A stretch of 64,000 nt of DNA from a virus. The notes below the pieces were generated by a model that saw nothing but the letters and a program-made list of their open reading frames with translations, ran no database searches and was not told the DNA's origin. Shown here piece after piece: positions 8,227 through 17,506 of this stretch. Position 1 is the first letter of the stretch, and every line of letters begins with the position of its first letter. The stretch is taken from the IMG/VR virus record IMGVR_UViG_3300003323_000328, positions 1 through 64,000 of that record, one strand, 5' to 3'. The position numbers and the translations under genes are program-made.

Positions 8227-9485
8227 TTTAATCTGGATTGAATGATTTTATTTATGTCTTCAAGAGATAAATCTTGAGCTATATTATCACCATTATATTG
8301 AAGCTTAGATTTAAGTTTATTTAGTGTTTCTTTAAGTTCCACTTTTTTCTTAGTACTTTTAGCTAATTTTTGCAAATCAATAGCTTTCTTAACACCATTT
8401 TGTTTAAGCATTGCATCTAATTCCGAAGCTTCAAATTCATGATATAAATCATCAAAACTAGTATAATCATTCAGTTGATGATTCATAACTTCTTCTGCGG
8501 TAGTTAAACTACAGAAGTAAAATTCGCAACTTCTCATTTTTCTAGTATCTGAATTAGGAACAGATACCACGTGCATTGGATTAATTAAACAAATAATAGC
8601 TTGATTACCAAAAGTTTGATCAAAGTTCTTAGTTGGTCTATCATATCCAGTTCCATAACTATCAGGAGTTTCCTCTTTGGTAGTAACTTTTCTGTAACCA
8701 TCGCCTAGTTCTATACCGATAAATCTAGGAGTGCCAGTATGAAGACCTCTACTACAATCACGTGCTCCATCCTCATCACATTCACTGCGAGGTATTCTAC
8801 AAACACTTCCAGGAATATATTTCATTGTTTTAGTATGAGCATCTGTAAATACATTAGGAGTATTTGTAGTTTTAACCATTCGATAAGTTACAAAATAACC
8901 ACTTTTTGTTATTAGTAGTTTTTGTTTACTTAAATAATCAAATAGTTTAGTTCTAGCTATTGGATTAGGATTTAAAAGAGCTAGTTTCCAGAAATTAACT
9001 AAAGGAGTTATATCAATATTATTTACTTTATAATAAGCTATTTCATTAACTAATAGTTTAGGAATAGATACAGAAGTAAAAGGATCTAAAAATAAATTAC
9101 CATCAATAACTTTAAACTTGCTGTCTTTTTTAATAATATTAAGAAGTTCTGGATCAGGTTTATCAGTTTCAAGACCTTTAGCAGTTTCAGTTATTTCTTT
9201 AGTTTTTTCCTTAAGCTCCCTTTTAACTTTCTTTACATCATGTCTACTTTTTGTTTTTTCTGCTGCAACTTTAGCTAATTTAGCTTCTACTTTAGGAGTA
9301 ACTAGTTTAATAACTTTATCTAGTCTTTGCTGATTAGGAGCTTTATTATAAACTTCTACAGCTTTTTTAACATTTTCTCTTACTTCTTTATCAGCCGAAG
9401 TAAAATTATACTTTGTTCCTTCAACATTTAATACTAAACTTCTACCTACTTGAAGAAGTTTAATTGGTGATAGCTTTTTTGTCAT
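8223..9485 (-). CDS. rIIB-like protein
   Basis: A 420-aa protein matching the layout of T4 rIIB relatives: a charged, coiled-coil N-terminal region (about 50-110), then a domain containing LLITKSGYFVTYRMVK (about 200), GSVCRIPRSECDED and CSRGLHTGTP (about 230-250), the conserved 'Cys...Gly-Leu-His' section of the family. The C-terminal 80 residues are Lys-rich and helical. It directly follows the rIIA-like gene with a 26-bp overlap, the classical rIIA-rIIB order. In T4 the pair affects membrane integrity during superinfection; whether that holds here is unknown. Confidence 0.65.
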   Translation of the reverse strand: MTKKLSPIKLLQVGRSLVLNVEGTKYNFTSADKEVRENVKKAVEVYNKAPNQQRLDKVIKLVTPKVEAKLAKVAAEKTKSRHDVKKVKRELKEKTKEITETAKGLETDKPDPELLNIIKKDSKFKVIDGNLFLDPFTSVSIPKLLVNEIAYYKVNNIDITPLVNFWKLALLNPNPIARTKLFDYLSKQKLLITKSGYFVTYRMVKTTNTPNVFTDAHTKTMKYIPGSVCRIPRSECDEDGARDCSRGLHTGTPRFIGIELGDGYRKVTTKEETPDSYGTGYDRPTKNFDQTFGNQAIICLINPMHVVSVPNSDTRKMRSCEFYFCSLTTAEEVMNHQLNDYTSFDDLYHEFEASELDAMLKQNGVKKAIDLQKLAKSTKKKVELKETLNKLKSKLQYNGDNIAQDLSLEDINKIIQSRLK

Positions 9486-11895
9486 GATAAGTGTTAATAT
9501 AATTAAATTCTTTAATAATTGGAGTATAGGATGTAACTAAATCTTTATACCATATAGTAGCATAGCGTATACGCGCTAAACTATTATTATTAGTGTCAGT
9601 TAAAGTTTCATAATAATTAAACTTTTCTTGGCACTCTTTCATTAAACTTTTTTGCCAATCTTCTAGTTTCAGCCATTCAGGATTAACTTTCTTACCACTA
9701 ATATGAAAGAAATGTGCAATGTGTGGAATAGCTTCTTTTACTGGAACAATATAATTTATTAAATCTAATCCTTTAAGATAGTTTTCTACTTTTTTAAGAT
9801 CCGTTTTAATATTATTATCTATCCAATCATTTTCTTCAGCAATAGTAATTATTTCATTCACTAAACCATCTGTTTCATCTTCTTTAGTAGTAAAATTAAT
9901 TTTATTAACTTTTAAATCAATTAATTTTTCTACTGTTTCTCCTAATGGTTGAAATATAAGTTTTAATTCTTCCACACTTTGTTCTAAACGCATCCTGGAA
10001 GAAGGTTTTCTTATATCTCCTCCAACAGTAAAAGAATAGTTATCCCAAATAGGAGATTTTTTAACAATAGCTGAATTAGCTATTTTTCTGAAAATAGGAT
10101 TATTACTCATAAGTGATCTGACATTTATTGAGTTTGGTAATGTAATAAAGTGTTTTTCATCTCGTATGTTTATTCTGTAAATAAAGATTTCTTTAAAAGG
10201 TATAGATAATAATATACTATACTTTTCCAATAAATCTTCATCTTTAGAAAAACCGTAAATAATAGCAGGTTTTTGTTGAAATTCACTTATTTTAATTGCT
10301 CTCTTTCTATTTACTTTAGCAATTTCATAAGCTACATAATCTACTATAATTTCTTCATCTTTAGCTGTTACTTTTCTTTTATGAATCTTAGTATGTTCTT
10401 CCCACCAGTTTATATAGTCTTGAGGAACTTCTATAGATTCATATTCATAACTATTAAGTATAACTTCTCTTTTAATTGCTTCAGAATATCTTTGTGCTAT
10501 CTTTAGCTTATTAGGCATAGTAGCATAATCTATTTTCTTAACTTTTGGAAAAGTTAAATACTTACGAAGACAAGCAGGCTCTTCTTTTTTAGTTACAAAT
10601 ACAACAGCTTCTTTTCCTAAATCTTCTCTCAGTTTATTTAAATAAGCAAGTTTAACAGACTTATATCTTCCACTAGGAGTAGTTTCTCTTACAACCAGAT
10701 TATTAGTTAATATTCTATGAGTTAATCTTTTTCTATTGTATGGTTCTATATTAACTATTTTTCTATCTCTGGTTAGCGTTTTATGTATTTCATACTCAAA
10801 ATAAGGATTTTCGGGAAGTTTAATACCTAAAGAAGCTACAGGAGTATAACTATGTTCTTTTCTTTCTACAATTTGATCTACATTAATTACTCTATCCAGT
10901 AATCCAATATAAGAGACACTTTCTTTATTGTCATAGTAATCTACAAGATTATTATGCTCTGTTTCTACTGAAGAAGCTAACTCTTTTATCTCTTGTTTAA
11001 AAGCTTCTATTTTTTCTAAAATAATTTGTGAAGTTTCTACAAAAGTACCATCTTCTTTTTCGATAGCTACATATCTAATAGATTCTCTTTCAGGAGTTAT
11101 AGGAAGTTCACCAATATTAAATTTCAATCCTGCCGGAAAGTTAATTGGAGGAATACCAAGTTTATTCCAATCAATAGGATAACACACTTTACCTATACAA
11201 ATATGAAGAAATTCATTTGTATCGATATCATTTCTAAACTTAAAAGTATCTCCTATGTGAATCCTGTAGTCATTTTTAACTAAAGATGTTCCTTTAACAT
11301 AAACATTATCAAAATATCTTAATTGTTGTGGTATCTTATCTATAAATTTATACCTATCACTTTCTTTAATATAAATTTTAATTTGAGTACCATTTCGTTC
11401 ATCAGTAGTAGACTCATCAAACTTTTCTATTCTAGGGACTCTTTCACCTTTATGAACAATATAATGATATTTAATTTGATTATGATTAGTAATAACTTCA
11501 AAACTATCAGTATAAGCTAAAGGACTCTTACTTCCAAGACCCCAATAACCTATTTGATCATTACTATTACGTTTAGTACTACTAGCAGGTTTAGAATATA
11601 TATTTTTCATTCTATCTGGAGATATACCTACTCCAAAATCTTGAAAAATTATATAATTTCCTCCATCATCATCACCAAATTCTATAATAACAGGTTCATT
11701 TACTCCTGCTTCTTGATGACTATCAAAACAATTACTAGTTATTTCTCTTATAACAGAACCTATGGGATCTCTGTACATTTGATTGAACATTATATCAAAT
11801 ATAAAACCCATATCTTTTTGATCTATAGAAAGATCAATTCCTTCTAAATTACTATTAGAAGAAATCTCTACATTTTTAGATTCAAAACCTTTCAT
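9460..11895 (-). CDS. rIIA-like GHKL-fold ATPase
   Basis: An 811-aa protein with an N-terminal GHKL (Hsp90/MutL/gyrase) ATP-binding domain. The N box is SVIREITSNCFDSH (47-60; Glu51 and Asn55 are the catalytic and Mg-binding residues), the G1 box is FQDFGVGIS (about 82-90) and the G2-like box GYWGLGSKSP (about 115-124). The rest is long, charged and without clear motifs, as in T4 rIIA. It is followed by the rIIB-like gene, which supports the name. The long size and context argue against MutL or a histidine kinase. Confidence 0.75.
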   Translation of the reverse strand: MKGFESKNVEISSNSNLEGIDLSIDQKDMGFIFDIMFNQMYRDPIGSVIREITSNCFDSHQEAGVNEPVIIEFGDDDGGNYIIFQDFGVGISPDRMKNIYSKPASSTKRNSNDQIGYWGLGSKSPLAYTDSFEVITNHNQIKYHYIVHKGERVPRIEKFDESTTDERNGTQIKIYIKESDRYKFIDKIPQQLRYFDNVYVKGTSLVKNDYRIHIGDTFKFRNDIDTNEFLHICIGKVCYPIDWNKLGIPPINFPAGLKFNIGELPITPERESIRYVAIEKEDGTFVETSQIILEKIEAFKQEIKELASSVETEHNNLVDYYDNKESVSYIGLLDRVINVDQIVERKEHSYTPVASLGIKLPENPYFEYEIHKTLTRDRKIVNIEPYNRKRLTHRILTNNLVVRETTPSGRYKSVKLAYLNKLREDLGKEAVVFVTKKEEPACLRKYLTFPKVKKIDYATMPNKLKIAQRYSEAIKREVILNSYEYESIEVPQDYINWWEEHTKIHKRKVTAKDEEIIVDYVAYEIAKVNRKRAIKISEFQQKPAIIYGFSKDEDLLEKYSILLSIPFKEIFIYRINIRDEKHFITLPNSINVRSLMSNNPIFRKIANSAIVKKSPIWDNYSFTVGGDIRKPSSRMRLEQSVEELKLIFQPLGETVEKLIDLKVNKINFTTKEDETDGLVNEIITIAEENDWIDNNIKTDLKKVENYLKGLDLINYIVPVKEAIPHIAHFFHISGKKVNPEWLKLEDWQKSLMKECQEKFNYYETLTDTNNNSLARIRYATIWYKDLVTSYTPIIKEFNYINTYHDKKAITN

Positions 11896-12266
11896 GTGTT
11901 ATTTATTTCACCATACTTAACTTTAAGCATGGTAATTTCCTCGACTAATTTTTTAACTTCTTTATGGAGTTTTTTATTTTCAGATTCTAACTTTTTAATA
12001 TTAGCATTCTTTCTAATTTTTATATCTTCCATAAATTCTATATACTCTTCTTTTGGAAGAATACTTATACGTTTAGCTTCAGCTAATCTTTCTTTTAAAT
12101 TATCTATTTCAAGTTCAAAAACATTTAATTGTTTCAATAATCTTCTTATTATAAAGTGCTTTTTTAACTCTCTAGATAATTCTTGTTTAAAAGATTCATA
12201 CTGAGAACGACTAGGTTCTTTAATGGTCATATCTATATAACCATTTTCATTAACGTTTATACTCAT
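11892..12266 (-). CDS. Small coiled-coil protein
   Basis: A 124-aa, highly charged protein with almost continuous heptad character over residues 18-115 (LKQLNVFELEIDNLKERLAE, then KLHKEVKKLVEEITMLKVK). The N-terminus is MSINVNENGYIDMTIK. It overlaps the rIIA-like start by ATGA (11892-11895) and the ligase end by 17 bp. It is probably an oligomeric adaptor; no family name can be given. Confidence 0.65.
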   Translation of the reverse strand: MSINVNENGYIDMTIKEPSRSQYESFKQELSRELKKHFIIRRLLKQLNVFELEIDNLKERLAEAKRISILPKEEYIEFMEDIKIRKNANIKKLESENKKLHKEVKKLVEEITMLKVKYGEINNT

Positions 12267-13506
12267 AATCTCTAATAATTAAACAATCTGAATCAGTATC
12301 TCTAACATGTCCTTGTATAGGTAAACCACCTGTACTTCTTTCTTGAAATCGTACAGTAGCTTTTTTACCTATCCAATCTCTGTTTTGATACCAAGTTTCT
12401 TTTTGTTTAGCTGTTCCACTAGGTCTAGCACTAAAAATCTGATCATCTATATTATTTTTTAATATAAACACAAAAGAATTTGCTACAGTCTTATTAGGAT
12501 CAATGGTACAACCAATTAATTCAAATTCTTCATCTTCAAACTCTTTTACTTTAATTAAGTTATTAGATCTAAAAGATACTTCATACTTACCTTCTAATTG
12601 TCTAATTATAGCTCCTTCATAACCCTGAGAAACATAGTCATCATGATAAAGTTTGACTTCAGACTCATCATCAGCCATATAATGACCAACAGGTTTTATG
12701 TGAGTAGCTTTAAATTGAGTTTTAAGAACTAAAGTATGAATACGTAAATCATTTAATCGTTGTCCTTGAGATGCCTTAGTATCTAAAACATCATAAACAT
12801 GAAATTCTATATCAGGTGAACAATCTTTTTCTTTTCGTACTTCACCACTAATAACTTGAAGAGGTTTTCCATGAATATAAAGCTCACCATCAAGAATTAA
12901 ATTTTGATTAATAGCAAAATAGTCTTCTAGTTGTTTCTTAATATGAAATATATTATAAGTAATTCCTCCTCTACTACTTAATATAACTTCGCTAGTTTCA
13001 GTATTATATTGAGCCAAACATCTTACTCCATTTAATTTAGGTTGAACAGCAACAGGATATACTACTTTCTTCTTTATATCCTTCCACTTAGAAGCTAACA
13101 TAGGTAATGGAAGCCAAGAAGGAGTAGTATTATAAGTAATTCCTAAAGTTTTAAAATAAGACTTAAGAAGTAACTTAAAATCATTTGAATTTTCCTCTAA
13201 ATCTATGCCAAGTGCTATCGCTCTTTCTTTTAAAGTGTTAACACTTTTATAGCCTTCTAGTTTTTTATCATTATAGATACTATCAGCTACCAATTTAGTT
13301 TGTTCTTCAATATTTCTTCCAGCTTTTCCTTGAGTTATTCTTGTAGTTGTTGTAGTAGTTTTACCTTCCAGTAATCCAGAAGCAGATATTATTACATATT
13401 CTCCTATATCATTAGGAGTTACATGAAGCGAGAATACTCTTATTTTACCTTTTTTATCTAAAGAATATAAAGAGTCATACTCAATTTTAAGATTAGTTAA
13501 AGTCAT
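12250..13506 (-). CDS. ATP-dependent DNA ligase
   Basis: A 418-aa nucleotidyltransferase that seals nicks. The adenylation motif is PKLNGVR at about 156-162, with the nucleophile Lys157. Downstream motifs are ILDGELYIHG (motif III), GYEGAIIRQ (motif IV) and NNLIKVKEFEDEEF (motif V), followed by an OB-like end with IGKKATVRFQER. Motif I reads K-x-N-G rather than the usual K-x-D-G. The start is the ATG at 13506, which overlaps the previous stop as ATGA; the TTG three codons earlier is unlikely. The first 140 residues form an N-terminal extension of unknown role. Confidence 0.85.
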   Translation of the reverse strand: MTLTNLKIEYDSLYSLDKKGKIRVFSLHVTPNDIGEYVIISASGLLEGKTTTTTTRITQGKAGRNIEEQTKLVADSIYNDKKLEGYKSVNTLKERAIALGIDLEENSNDFKLLLKSYFKTLGITYNTTPSWLPLPMLASKWKDIKKKVVYPVAVQPKLNGVRCLAQYNTETSEVILSSRGGITYNIFHIKKQLEDYFAINQNLILDGELYIHGKPLQVISGEVRKEKDCSPDIEFHVYDVLDTKASQGQRLNDLRIHTLVLKTQFKATHIKPVGHYMADDESEVKLYHDDYVSQGYEGAIIRQLEGKYEVSFRSNNLIKVKEFEDEEFELIGCTIDPNKTVANSFVFILKNNIDDQIFSARPSGTAKQKETWYQNRDWIGKKATVRFQERSTGGLPIQGHVRDTDSDCLIIRDYEYKR

Positions 13507-13772
13507 AGCTTCCAAAATTGTTTAACTTCATTTGCTGCACTTGTTTTAAGTAAACTATTTACTTCAGCAGCTACAGATTTCCATGAAGATAAAGTAGTTT
13601 GATTTAAACTGTTTTCACATCTACAACCTAAATTAAACCAAACTTTATCTCCATCAAAAATATAACCTAATTTAGCTTCACATTCACTACATTCTTGTGT
13701 TACCCATTTCGAATGTCTTAAAAGAGCAGCTTTTTTATGTAGTTCTTCGGGGGTTACGAGTAGATCTTCCAT
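13503..13772 (-). CDS. Small putative zinc-binding protein
   Basis: An 89-aa protein with a C-x2-C pair (CSEC, about 28-31) and a later C-x-C (CRCE, about 49-51), arranged as a zinc-ribbon-like knuckle between two helical parts. It is coupled by ATGA to the DNA ligase directly downstream, so it may bind DNA or assist the ligase. The family is not recognised. Confidence 0.6.
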   Translation of the reverse strand: MEDLLVTPEELHKKAALLRHSKWVTQECSECEAKLGYIFDGDKVWFNLGCRCENSLNQTTLSSWKSVAAEVNSLLKTSAANEVKQFWKL

Positions 13773-13774
13773 AC

Positions 13775-14056
13775 TTAATTTGAAAAAATATAAGACATAA
13801 TTACAATAGGAACAGGACTATCACAGTTTTCAAATAATAAACAATCTGTATAATAATCTCCTACTTCCATAATACTAACATCTTGAGTTAAAAGACGTAA
13901 ACCAGTATCTAAGTTATTTTTAGTTACATTTTCTAAAATTTCAGCAGGAATATAATATGTACCTCCAGAACACTGGAAAGATACAGGAGTTAAAGAATTT
14001 TTAAAATGATTTTCAATATGTAACAAATACTTTAGATATTGATCTGGTTCTCTCAT
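13775..14056 (-). CDS. Hypothetical protein, 93 aa
   Basis: Starts MREPDQYLKYLLHIENHFK; mixed alpha/beta with a Cys near position 30 (FQCSGGTYYIPAEILENV) and a hydrophobic end (PVPIVIMSYIFSN). It lies two bases upstream of the zinc-binding candidate in the polymerase-ligase operon. No family is recognised. Confidence 0.6.
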   Translation of the reverse strand: MREPDQYLKYLLHIENHFKNSLTPVSFQCSGGTYYIPAEILENVTKNNLDTGLRLLTQDVSIMEVGDYYTDCLLFENCDSPVPIVIMSYIFSN

Positions 14057-14060
14057 ATAT

Positions 14061-14333
14061 TCATCCTTTAAATCTAGGTCTTTTAGGAGTATCAGGTACT
14101 CTATGCACTCTTAATTCTCCTTCTTGTATTTGTGTCTCAGAAAAAATGTAAGCTTTATCTTCTTTTTTTCTAATAGAGTTAATAGCAGCTTCTACTTTTT
14201 TCTTATCTGAAAATGGAATAGTAAAACTATCACCAACTTCAATGGTTTTAAGAGCTTTAGTAATTTCAGAAGCTTCTTTCATTACTCTCCGTTTTTCAGG
14301 AATCGGAATACCTTTTTGAATTTCAATTGCCAT
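14061..14333 (-). CDS. Hypothetical protein, 90 aa
   Basis: A basic protein (MAIEIQKGIPIPEKRR) with the pattern EVGDSFTIPFSDKKKVEAAI, a helix of Lys/Arg (NSIRKKEDKAY) and the closing strand LRVHRVPDTPKRPRFKG. This layout of a 'GDSF-x-P' strand followed by helices is common in small phage proteins of unknown function. It is in the polymerase-ligase operon. The function is unknown. Confidence 0.6.
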   Translation of the reverse strand: MAIEIQKGIPIPEKRRVMKEASEITKALKTIEVGDSFTIPFSDKKKVEAAINSIRKKEDKAYIFSETQIQEGELRVHRVPDTPKRPRFKG

Positions 14334-14336
14334 ATC

Positions 14337-14780
14337 TTATAGTTTAATTTTAGACAAAAATAAGTTATTTTCCAGATATTTAATATAAAGTTCTTTATTA
14401 TCTATTGTAGCAACTATAGAACCAATTTCATCTGAGGAAGCAACTATTCCTAAGTCATATTTTTGTACTAATTTATTGTACTCCTCTACAAACTGTTTTA
14501 CTTTTTCTTTCTTTCTATCTGGTTCTAATAAAGTATCTATATCAGATTGTAAATCTGGCTTTGCTACAATGTTATTATTTAGTTGTTCTTCTTTAACTAG
14601 TATTCCAAAAGTATCTATGATATTATTAACTTCTTTAGAAGAACTACTTCCCTCTAGAAGTAAACAATTTCTTATAGTATCTTTAAGACTATCTTTAGCA
14701 ATACTAATTGCATTAGCTTTTGTAAATTCAACTATAGAATAACTATGTTGTAAAATAACTTTAAATCTTTTCTTTTCCAT
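14337..14780 (-). CDS. Hypothetical protein, 147 aa
   Basis: The start is placed at the ATG at 14780 (MEKKRFKVILQHSYSI), immediately after the polymerase stop (14782). The longer frame to 14813 would overlap the polymerase end by 32 bp. The protein is helical with many Lys/Glu and a C-terminal strand-helix (IVATIDNKELYIKYLENNL). Its place directly after the polymerase suggests co-translation, but no replication motif is seen. Confidence 0.6.
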   Translation of the reverse strand: MEKKRFKVILQHSYSIVEFTKANAISIAKDSLKDTIRNCLLLEGSSSSKEVNNIIDTFGILVKEEQLNNNIVAKPDLQSDIDTLLEPDRKKEKVKQFVEEYNKLVQKYDLGIVASSDEIGSIVATIDNKELYIKYLENNLFLSKIKL

Positions 14781-14781
14781 T

Positions 14782-16950
14782 TTAATGTATCCAAAAGGTT
14801 CCACATTGTGCATCAGCTTTCATCTTAATAGAAGATGAATAAGGTAAAAGATACCTATTAGCTGTATTTGTCATAATTTCTCCAACATCAGAAGAAAATT
14901 CTTTTCCTTTATGTTTAACCACAAGTTCATCATGAACAGTTAAAAGTATCTTACCTGAAACATTCTTTTTAACAAATGCTTTATTAATTTGTACCATAGA
15001 TTCTTTTATCATATCTGCTTGAGTACCTTGAATACGACAATTTCTAGCAGCACCTTCAATATCAGATATTTCACTAAATTTTAGTTCACTTTGAACTTTA
15101 TTATAAATTTTATAACGTTCTTCATTATATAAATTAAAAGCATCTTTAATAGCTAATACAGGTCTAAACCAACGTCTATTATTAGAAACTGAATTAAAAA
15201 TAACATATCCATCTATAAACGCAAGTTTTGCAGCTTCTTCTACCATAGCAAATACTTTAGGAAACTTACGTCTAATAGTATCAATCATAACTTGTGCTTC
15301 ATCTTTAGGTATATTTAAAGTTTGAGCACCTTTATTATTCTTCATTCCATAAACAGTACCAAAAGTAAACGACTTAAAGTCAGTTCTTAATAACTTGTTT
15401 ACCTTTTTATTTACAAGAAAATCAGCAGTTAATGTATAAGAATTTCTTAAAGAATCTTTAATAGTTAGATCTCTATTTCTTTGAACTCTATAATTATAAA
15501 CAGCTTGCCAACATTCAGTTGCTACAGGAGAATGTATATCATCCTTAACAATAGCTAAATCATACATTACTTCATCATTAGCTAATGCTGCCATAATAAC
15601 AGCTTCAGCTCCTGTAAGATCACATGAAGTTAAATAATATCCTTGAGCTATTTCTTCTTTAGTTAATCCAAAACATGATCTAACTTCTTGCTCTCTGGGT
15701 AATTGTTGACTATTAAATAATCCAGATTTTACATCACCAGAAGCTAATCTACCAGTATCAGTACTACAAGGTTTATAATAAGTATGAACTTTACCAGTTA
15801 TAGGATTTTTATATCCTCTTTCTAGTTTTTTAGTTTTAACAAACTCAGAATGAAGAAACTTTTTACCATAACTATTAAGAAACTTATCATGTTCTTTAAA
15901 AATAATATAATTTTGAAGAAAATCTTTAGCTATAGTTTCAGGATTATCTATTATATATTGTTGAATAGCAGCTTCTCTAAGTGAATCTTTCAACTCTTTT
16001 CCTTTCTCTTTAAGCTGGGGAACTTTCGGTAAAACTTGTCTAAGTTTATCAAGTACAGCAGGAGAAGAATTATAGTTAAGATGCTTAGTATTTTTGTTTT
16101 CTATTTCAGTAGGTTCTGCTCCAAATAAATCTAAAGCATACACAGTAACTTTTTTACGTTCTTTTATGGGTTTCTTTAAAAGATTACCCATCTCTTTATC
16201 TAAAAAAAGTTCAGTTTTAAATTTTTCTTCTTTCCTTTTTGCTATAATAACATTCCACTGATCTTCATAAAGTTGTATTCCTTCAAGTTCTGCATCACCT
16301 AATACTGGAATAAGACCAAACTCATTTTCTTTAATCCATTCATATTGACCAGTTTGTTTAAGTAATTCTCTTTGAACTCTAGCTATATCTACAATACCAC
16401 TAATATCAGTAGCTGAATATGCAATATGCTTATATTCAAATCTAGAACGTTTGGTCATACCAACAAATTCATTTCGAATATCTTTATCAGTAGCCATTCT
16501 TCTTTTTAATCTTCTTTGATAAACATCAAAAAGATTGGCTGTTTCTCCTAGTCCTAAACATATCCTCTGTTCAGCAACCATTGTGTCAAAAACAGGACCT
16601 AAGAAAATTCCGTTAGTTTTAGAATGCACATAATCAAATTTTATATTATGACCAATTGCCATAAGTTTATTATGATCATTCAGTACTTGTTTGACCAGCG
16701 GAAACAATTGGGAAGTTCCATCTACAACAAATTGATTATCGGCATCCCCAATACTGACCAACACTATGTCAGTAGTATAAAAACGGTTGTCATTTGTCTC
16801 AATATCATATCCGTAGAATCCGGCACACTTTTTTAGATAAGTGTTTAGCAATTCTACGTCTTTAGTTACAGAGATTTTAGGAGTTCTATAGATTAGCTCG
16901 CCATGATCTTCCCGATCAGTAAGAAAAATTATAGGTTTAGTTTGATCCAT
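14782..16950 (-). CDS. Family A DNA polymerase (Pol I-like)
   Basis: A 722-aa replicative polymerase. A 3'-5' exonuclease domain lies near the N-terminus (YDIETND, with Asp49 and Glu51), followed by GHNIKFDYVHSK (Exo II) and YSATDISG (Exo III-like). Polymerase motif A is SCDLTGAEAVI (about 440), motif B is DFKSFTFGTVYGM (about 520) and motif C is LTVHDELVV (about 670). No 5'-nuclease domain is present. Crassvirales use either family A or family B replicases; this phage belongs with the family A users. It heads the replication operon after the 17085-17120 terminator, so a promoter probably lies in 16951-17084. Confidence 0.9.
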   Translation of the reverse strand: MDQTKPIIFLTDREDHGELIYRTPKISVTKDVELLNTYLKKCAGFYGYDIETNDNRFYTTDIVLVSIGDADNQFVVDGTSQLFPLVKQVLNDHNKLMAIGHNIKFDYVHSKTNGIFLGPVFDTMVAEQRICLGLGETANLFDVYQRRLKRRMATDKDIRNEFVGMTKRSRFEYKHIAYSATDISGIVDIARVQRELLKQTGQYEWIKENEFGLIPVLGDAELEGIQLYEDQWNVIIAKRKEEKFKTELFLDKEMGNLLKKPIKERKKVTVYALDLFGAEPTEIENKNTKHLNYNSSPAVLDKLRQVLPKVPQLKEKGKELKDSLREAAIQQYIIDNPETIAKDFLQNYIIFKEHDKFLNSYGKKFLHSEFVKTKKLERGYKNPITGKVHTYYKPCSTDTGRLASGDVKSGLFNSQQLPREQEVRSCFGLTKEEIAQGYYLTSCDLTGAEAVIMAALANDEVMYDLAIVKDDIHSPVATECWQAVYNYRVQRNRDLTIKDSLRNSYTLTADFLVNKKVNKLLRTDFKSFTFGTVYGMKNNKGAQTLNIPKDEAQVMIDTIRRKFPKVFAMVEEAAKLAFIDGYVIFNSVSNNRRWFRPVLAIKDAFNLYNEERYKIYNKVQSELKFSEISDIEGAARNCRIQGTQADMIKESMVQINKAFVKKNVSGKILLTVHDELVVKHKGKEFSSDVGEIMTNTANRYLLPYSSSIKMKADAQCGTFWIH

Positions 16951-16976
16951 ATTATCAATTTAATTACCTTTACACC

Positions 16977-17108
16977 ATGTTAAAGAAAGAACAAATATTG
17001 AAACAAAAACAATTAGAAGCCATGAAAGCACAATCTTGGAAAGAGAAAGCTATTGCCGAAATCAAGCAAGCAGTGAGAGATTCTAAGAAAGGTATATTCT
17101 TATTCTAA
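16977..17108 (+). CDS. Small basic helical protein on the opposite strand, 43 aa
   Basis: A short frame on the plus strand (start MLKKEQILKQKQLEAMKAQS, end GIFLF) inside the minus-strand arm, in the only gap between the DNA polymerase and the next gene. It is Lys/Gln/Ala-rich and predicted to form one amphipathic helix. Its stop lies in the loop of a perfect 14-bp terminator stem (17085-17120), so gene and terminator overlap. No promoter consensus was found. It could be a real regulatory peptide or a chance frame; expression data would decide. Confidence 0.45.
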   Translation: MLKKEQILKQKQLEAMKAQSWKEKAIAEIKQAVRDSKKGIFLF

Positions 17109-17120
17109 TATACCTTTCTT
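17085..17120. terminator. Bidirectional terminator, 14-bp perfect stem
   Basis: AAGAAAGGTATATT (17085-17098) pairs perfectly with AATATACCTTTCTT (17107-17120) around an 8-nt loop. It closes the minus-strand lysis/accessory transcript upstream of the polymerase operon and can also end a plus-strand transcript from the 43-aa frame. Both sides carry short A/T tracts. Confidence 0.8.
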
Positions 17121-17125
17121 ATACT

Positions 17126-17506
17126 TTAAACATGACTATTTATTAATTGAGTTAAACCATCTATCGCTTTTTCAGTAGCGTTATTTATATCATCTATTGT
17201 TCGTCCGCAAATAACCTCAAAAGAATTAATCCAAGACCTAGTCGGTTGTAAATCTTTGCTTTCTTTAAAGACTTTTACTATCCATTGCCGTTCATCATAA
17301 GGTCTAATGGTCAAACTATAGTTTCTGGCAATCAATTCACTAATATTAATTCCATGAAAACTTATCATTTTATGAATTAACTCACCTTCTCTTTTAACTA
17401 GTTCTTTAACACAATCTTCTGCCCCTTTTATACCACCATCATTAATAGTACCATTTTCATAAGCTGATCGTAGTGTTGTAAGTAATATATCTTCTATACC
17501 TTTCAT
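17126..17506 (-). CDS. Hypothetical protein, 126 aa
   Basis: Starts MKGIEDILLTTLRSAYENG; a helical N-terminus, a central strand-rich part (SLTIRPYDERQWIVKVFKES) and a C-terminal helix (IDDINNATEKAIDGL). It is soluble with no signal. It is coupled by ATGA (17503-17506) to the 128-aa zinc-motif gene upstream and is last before the 17085-17120 terminator. The family is not recognised. Confidence 0.65.
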   Translation of the reverse strand: MKGIEDILLTTLRSAYENGTINDGGIKGAEDCVKELVKREGELIHKMISFHGINISELIARNYSLTIRPYDERQWIVKVFKESKDLQPTRSWINSFEVICGRTIDDINNATEKAIDGLTQLINSHV

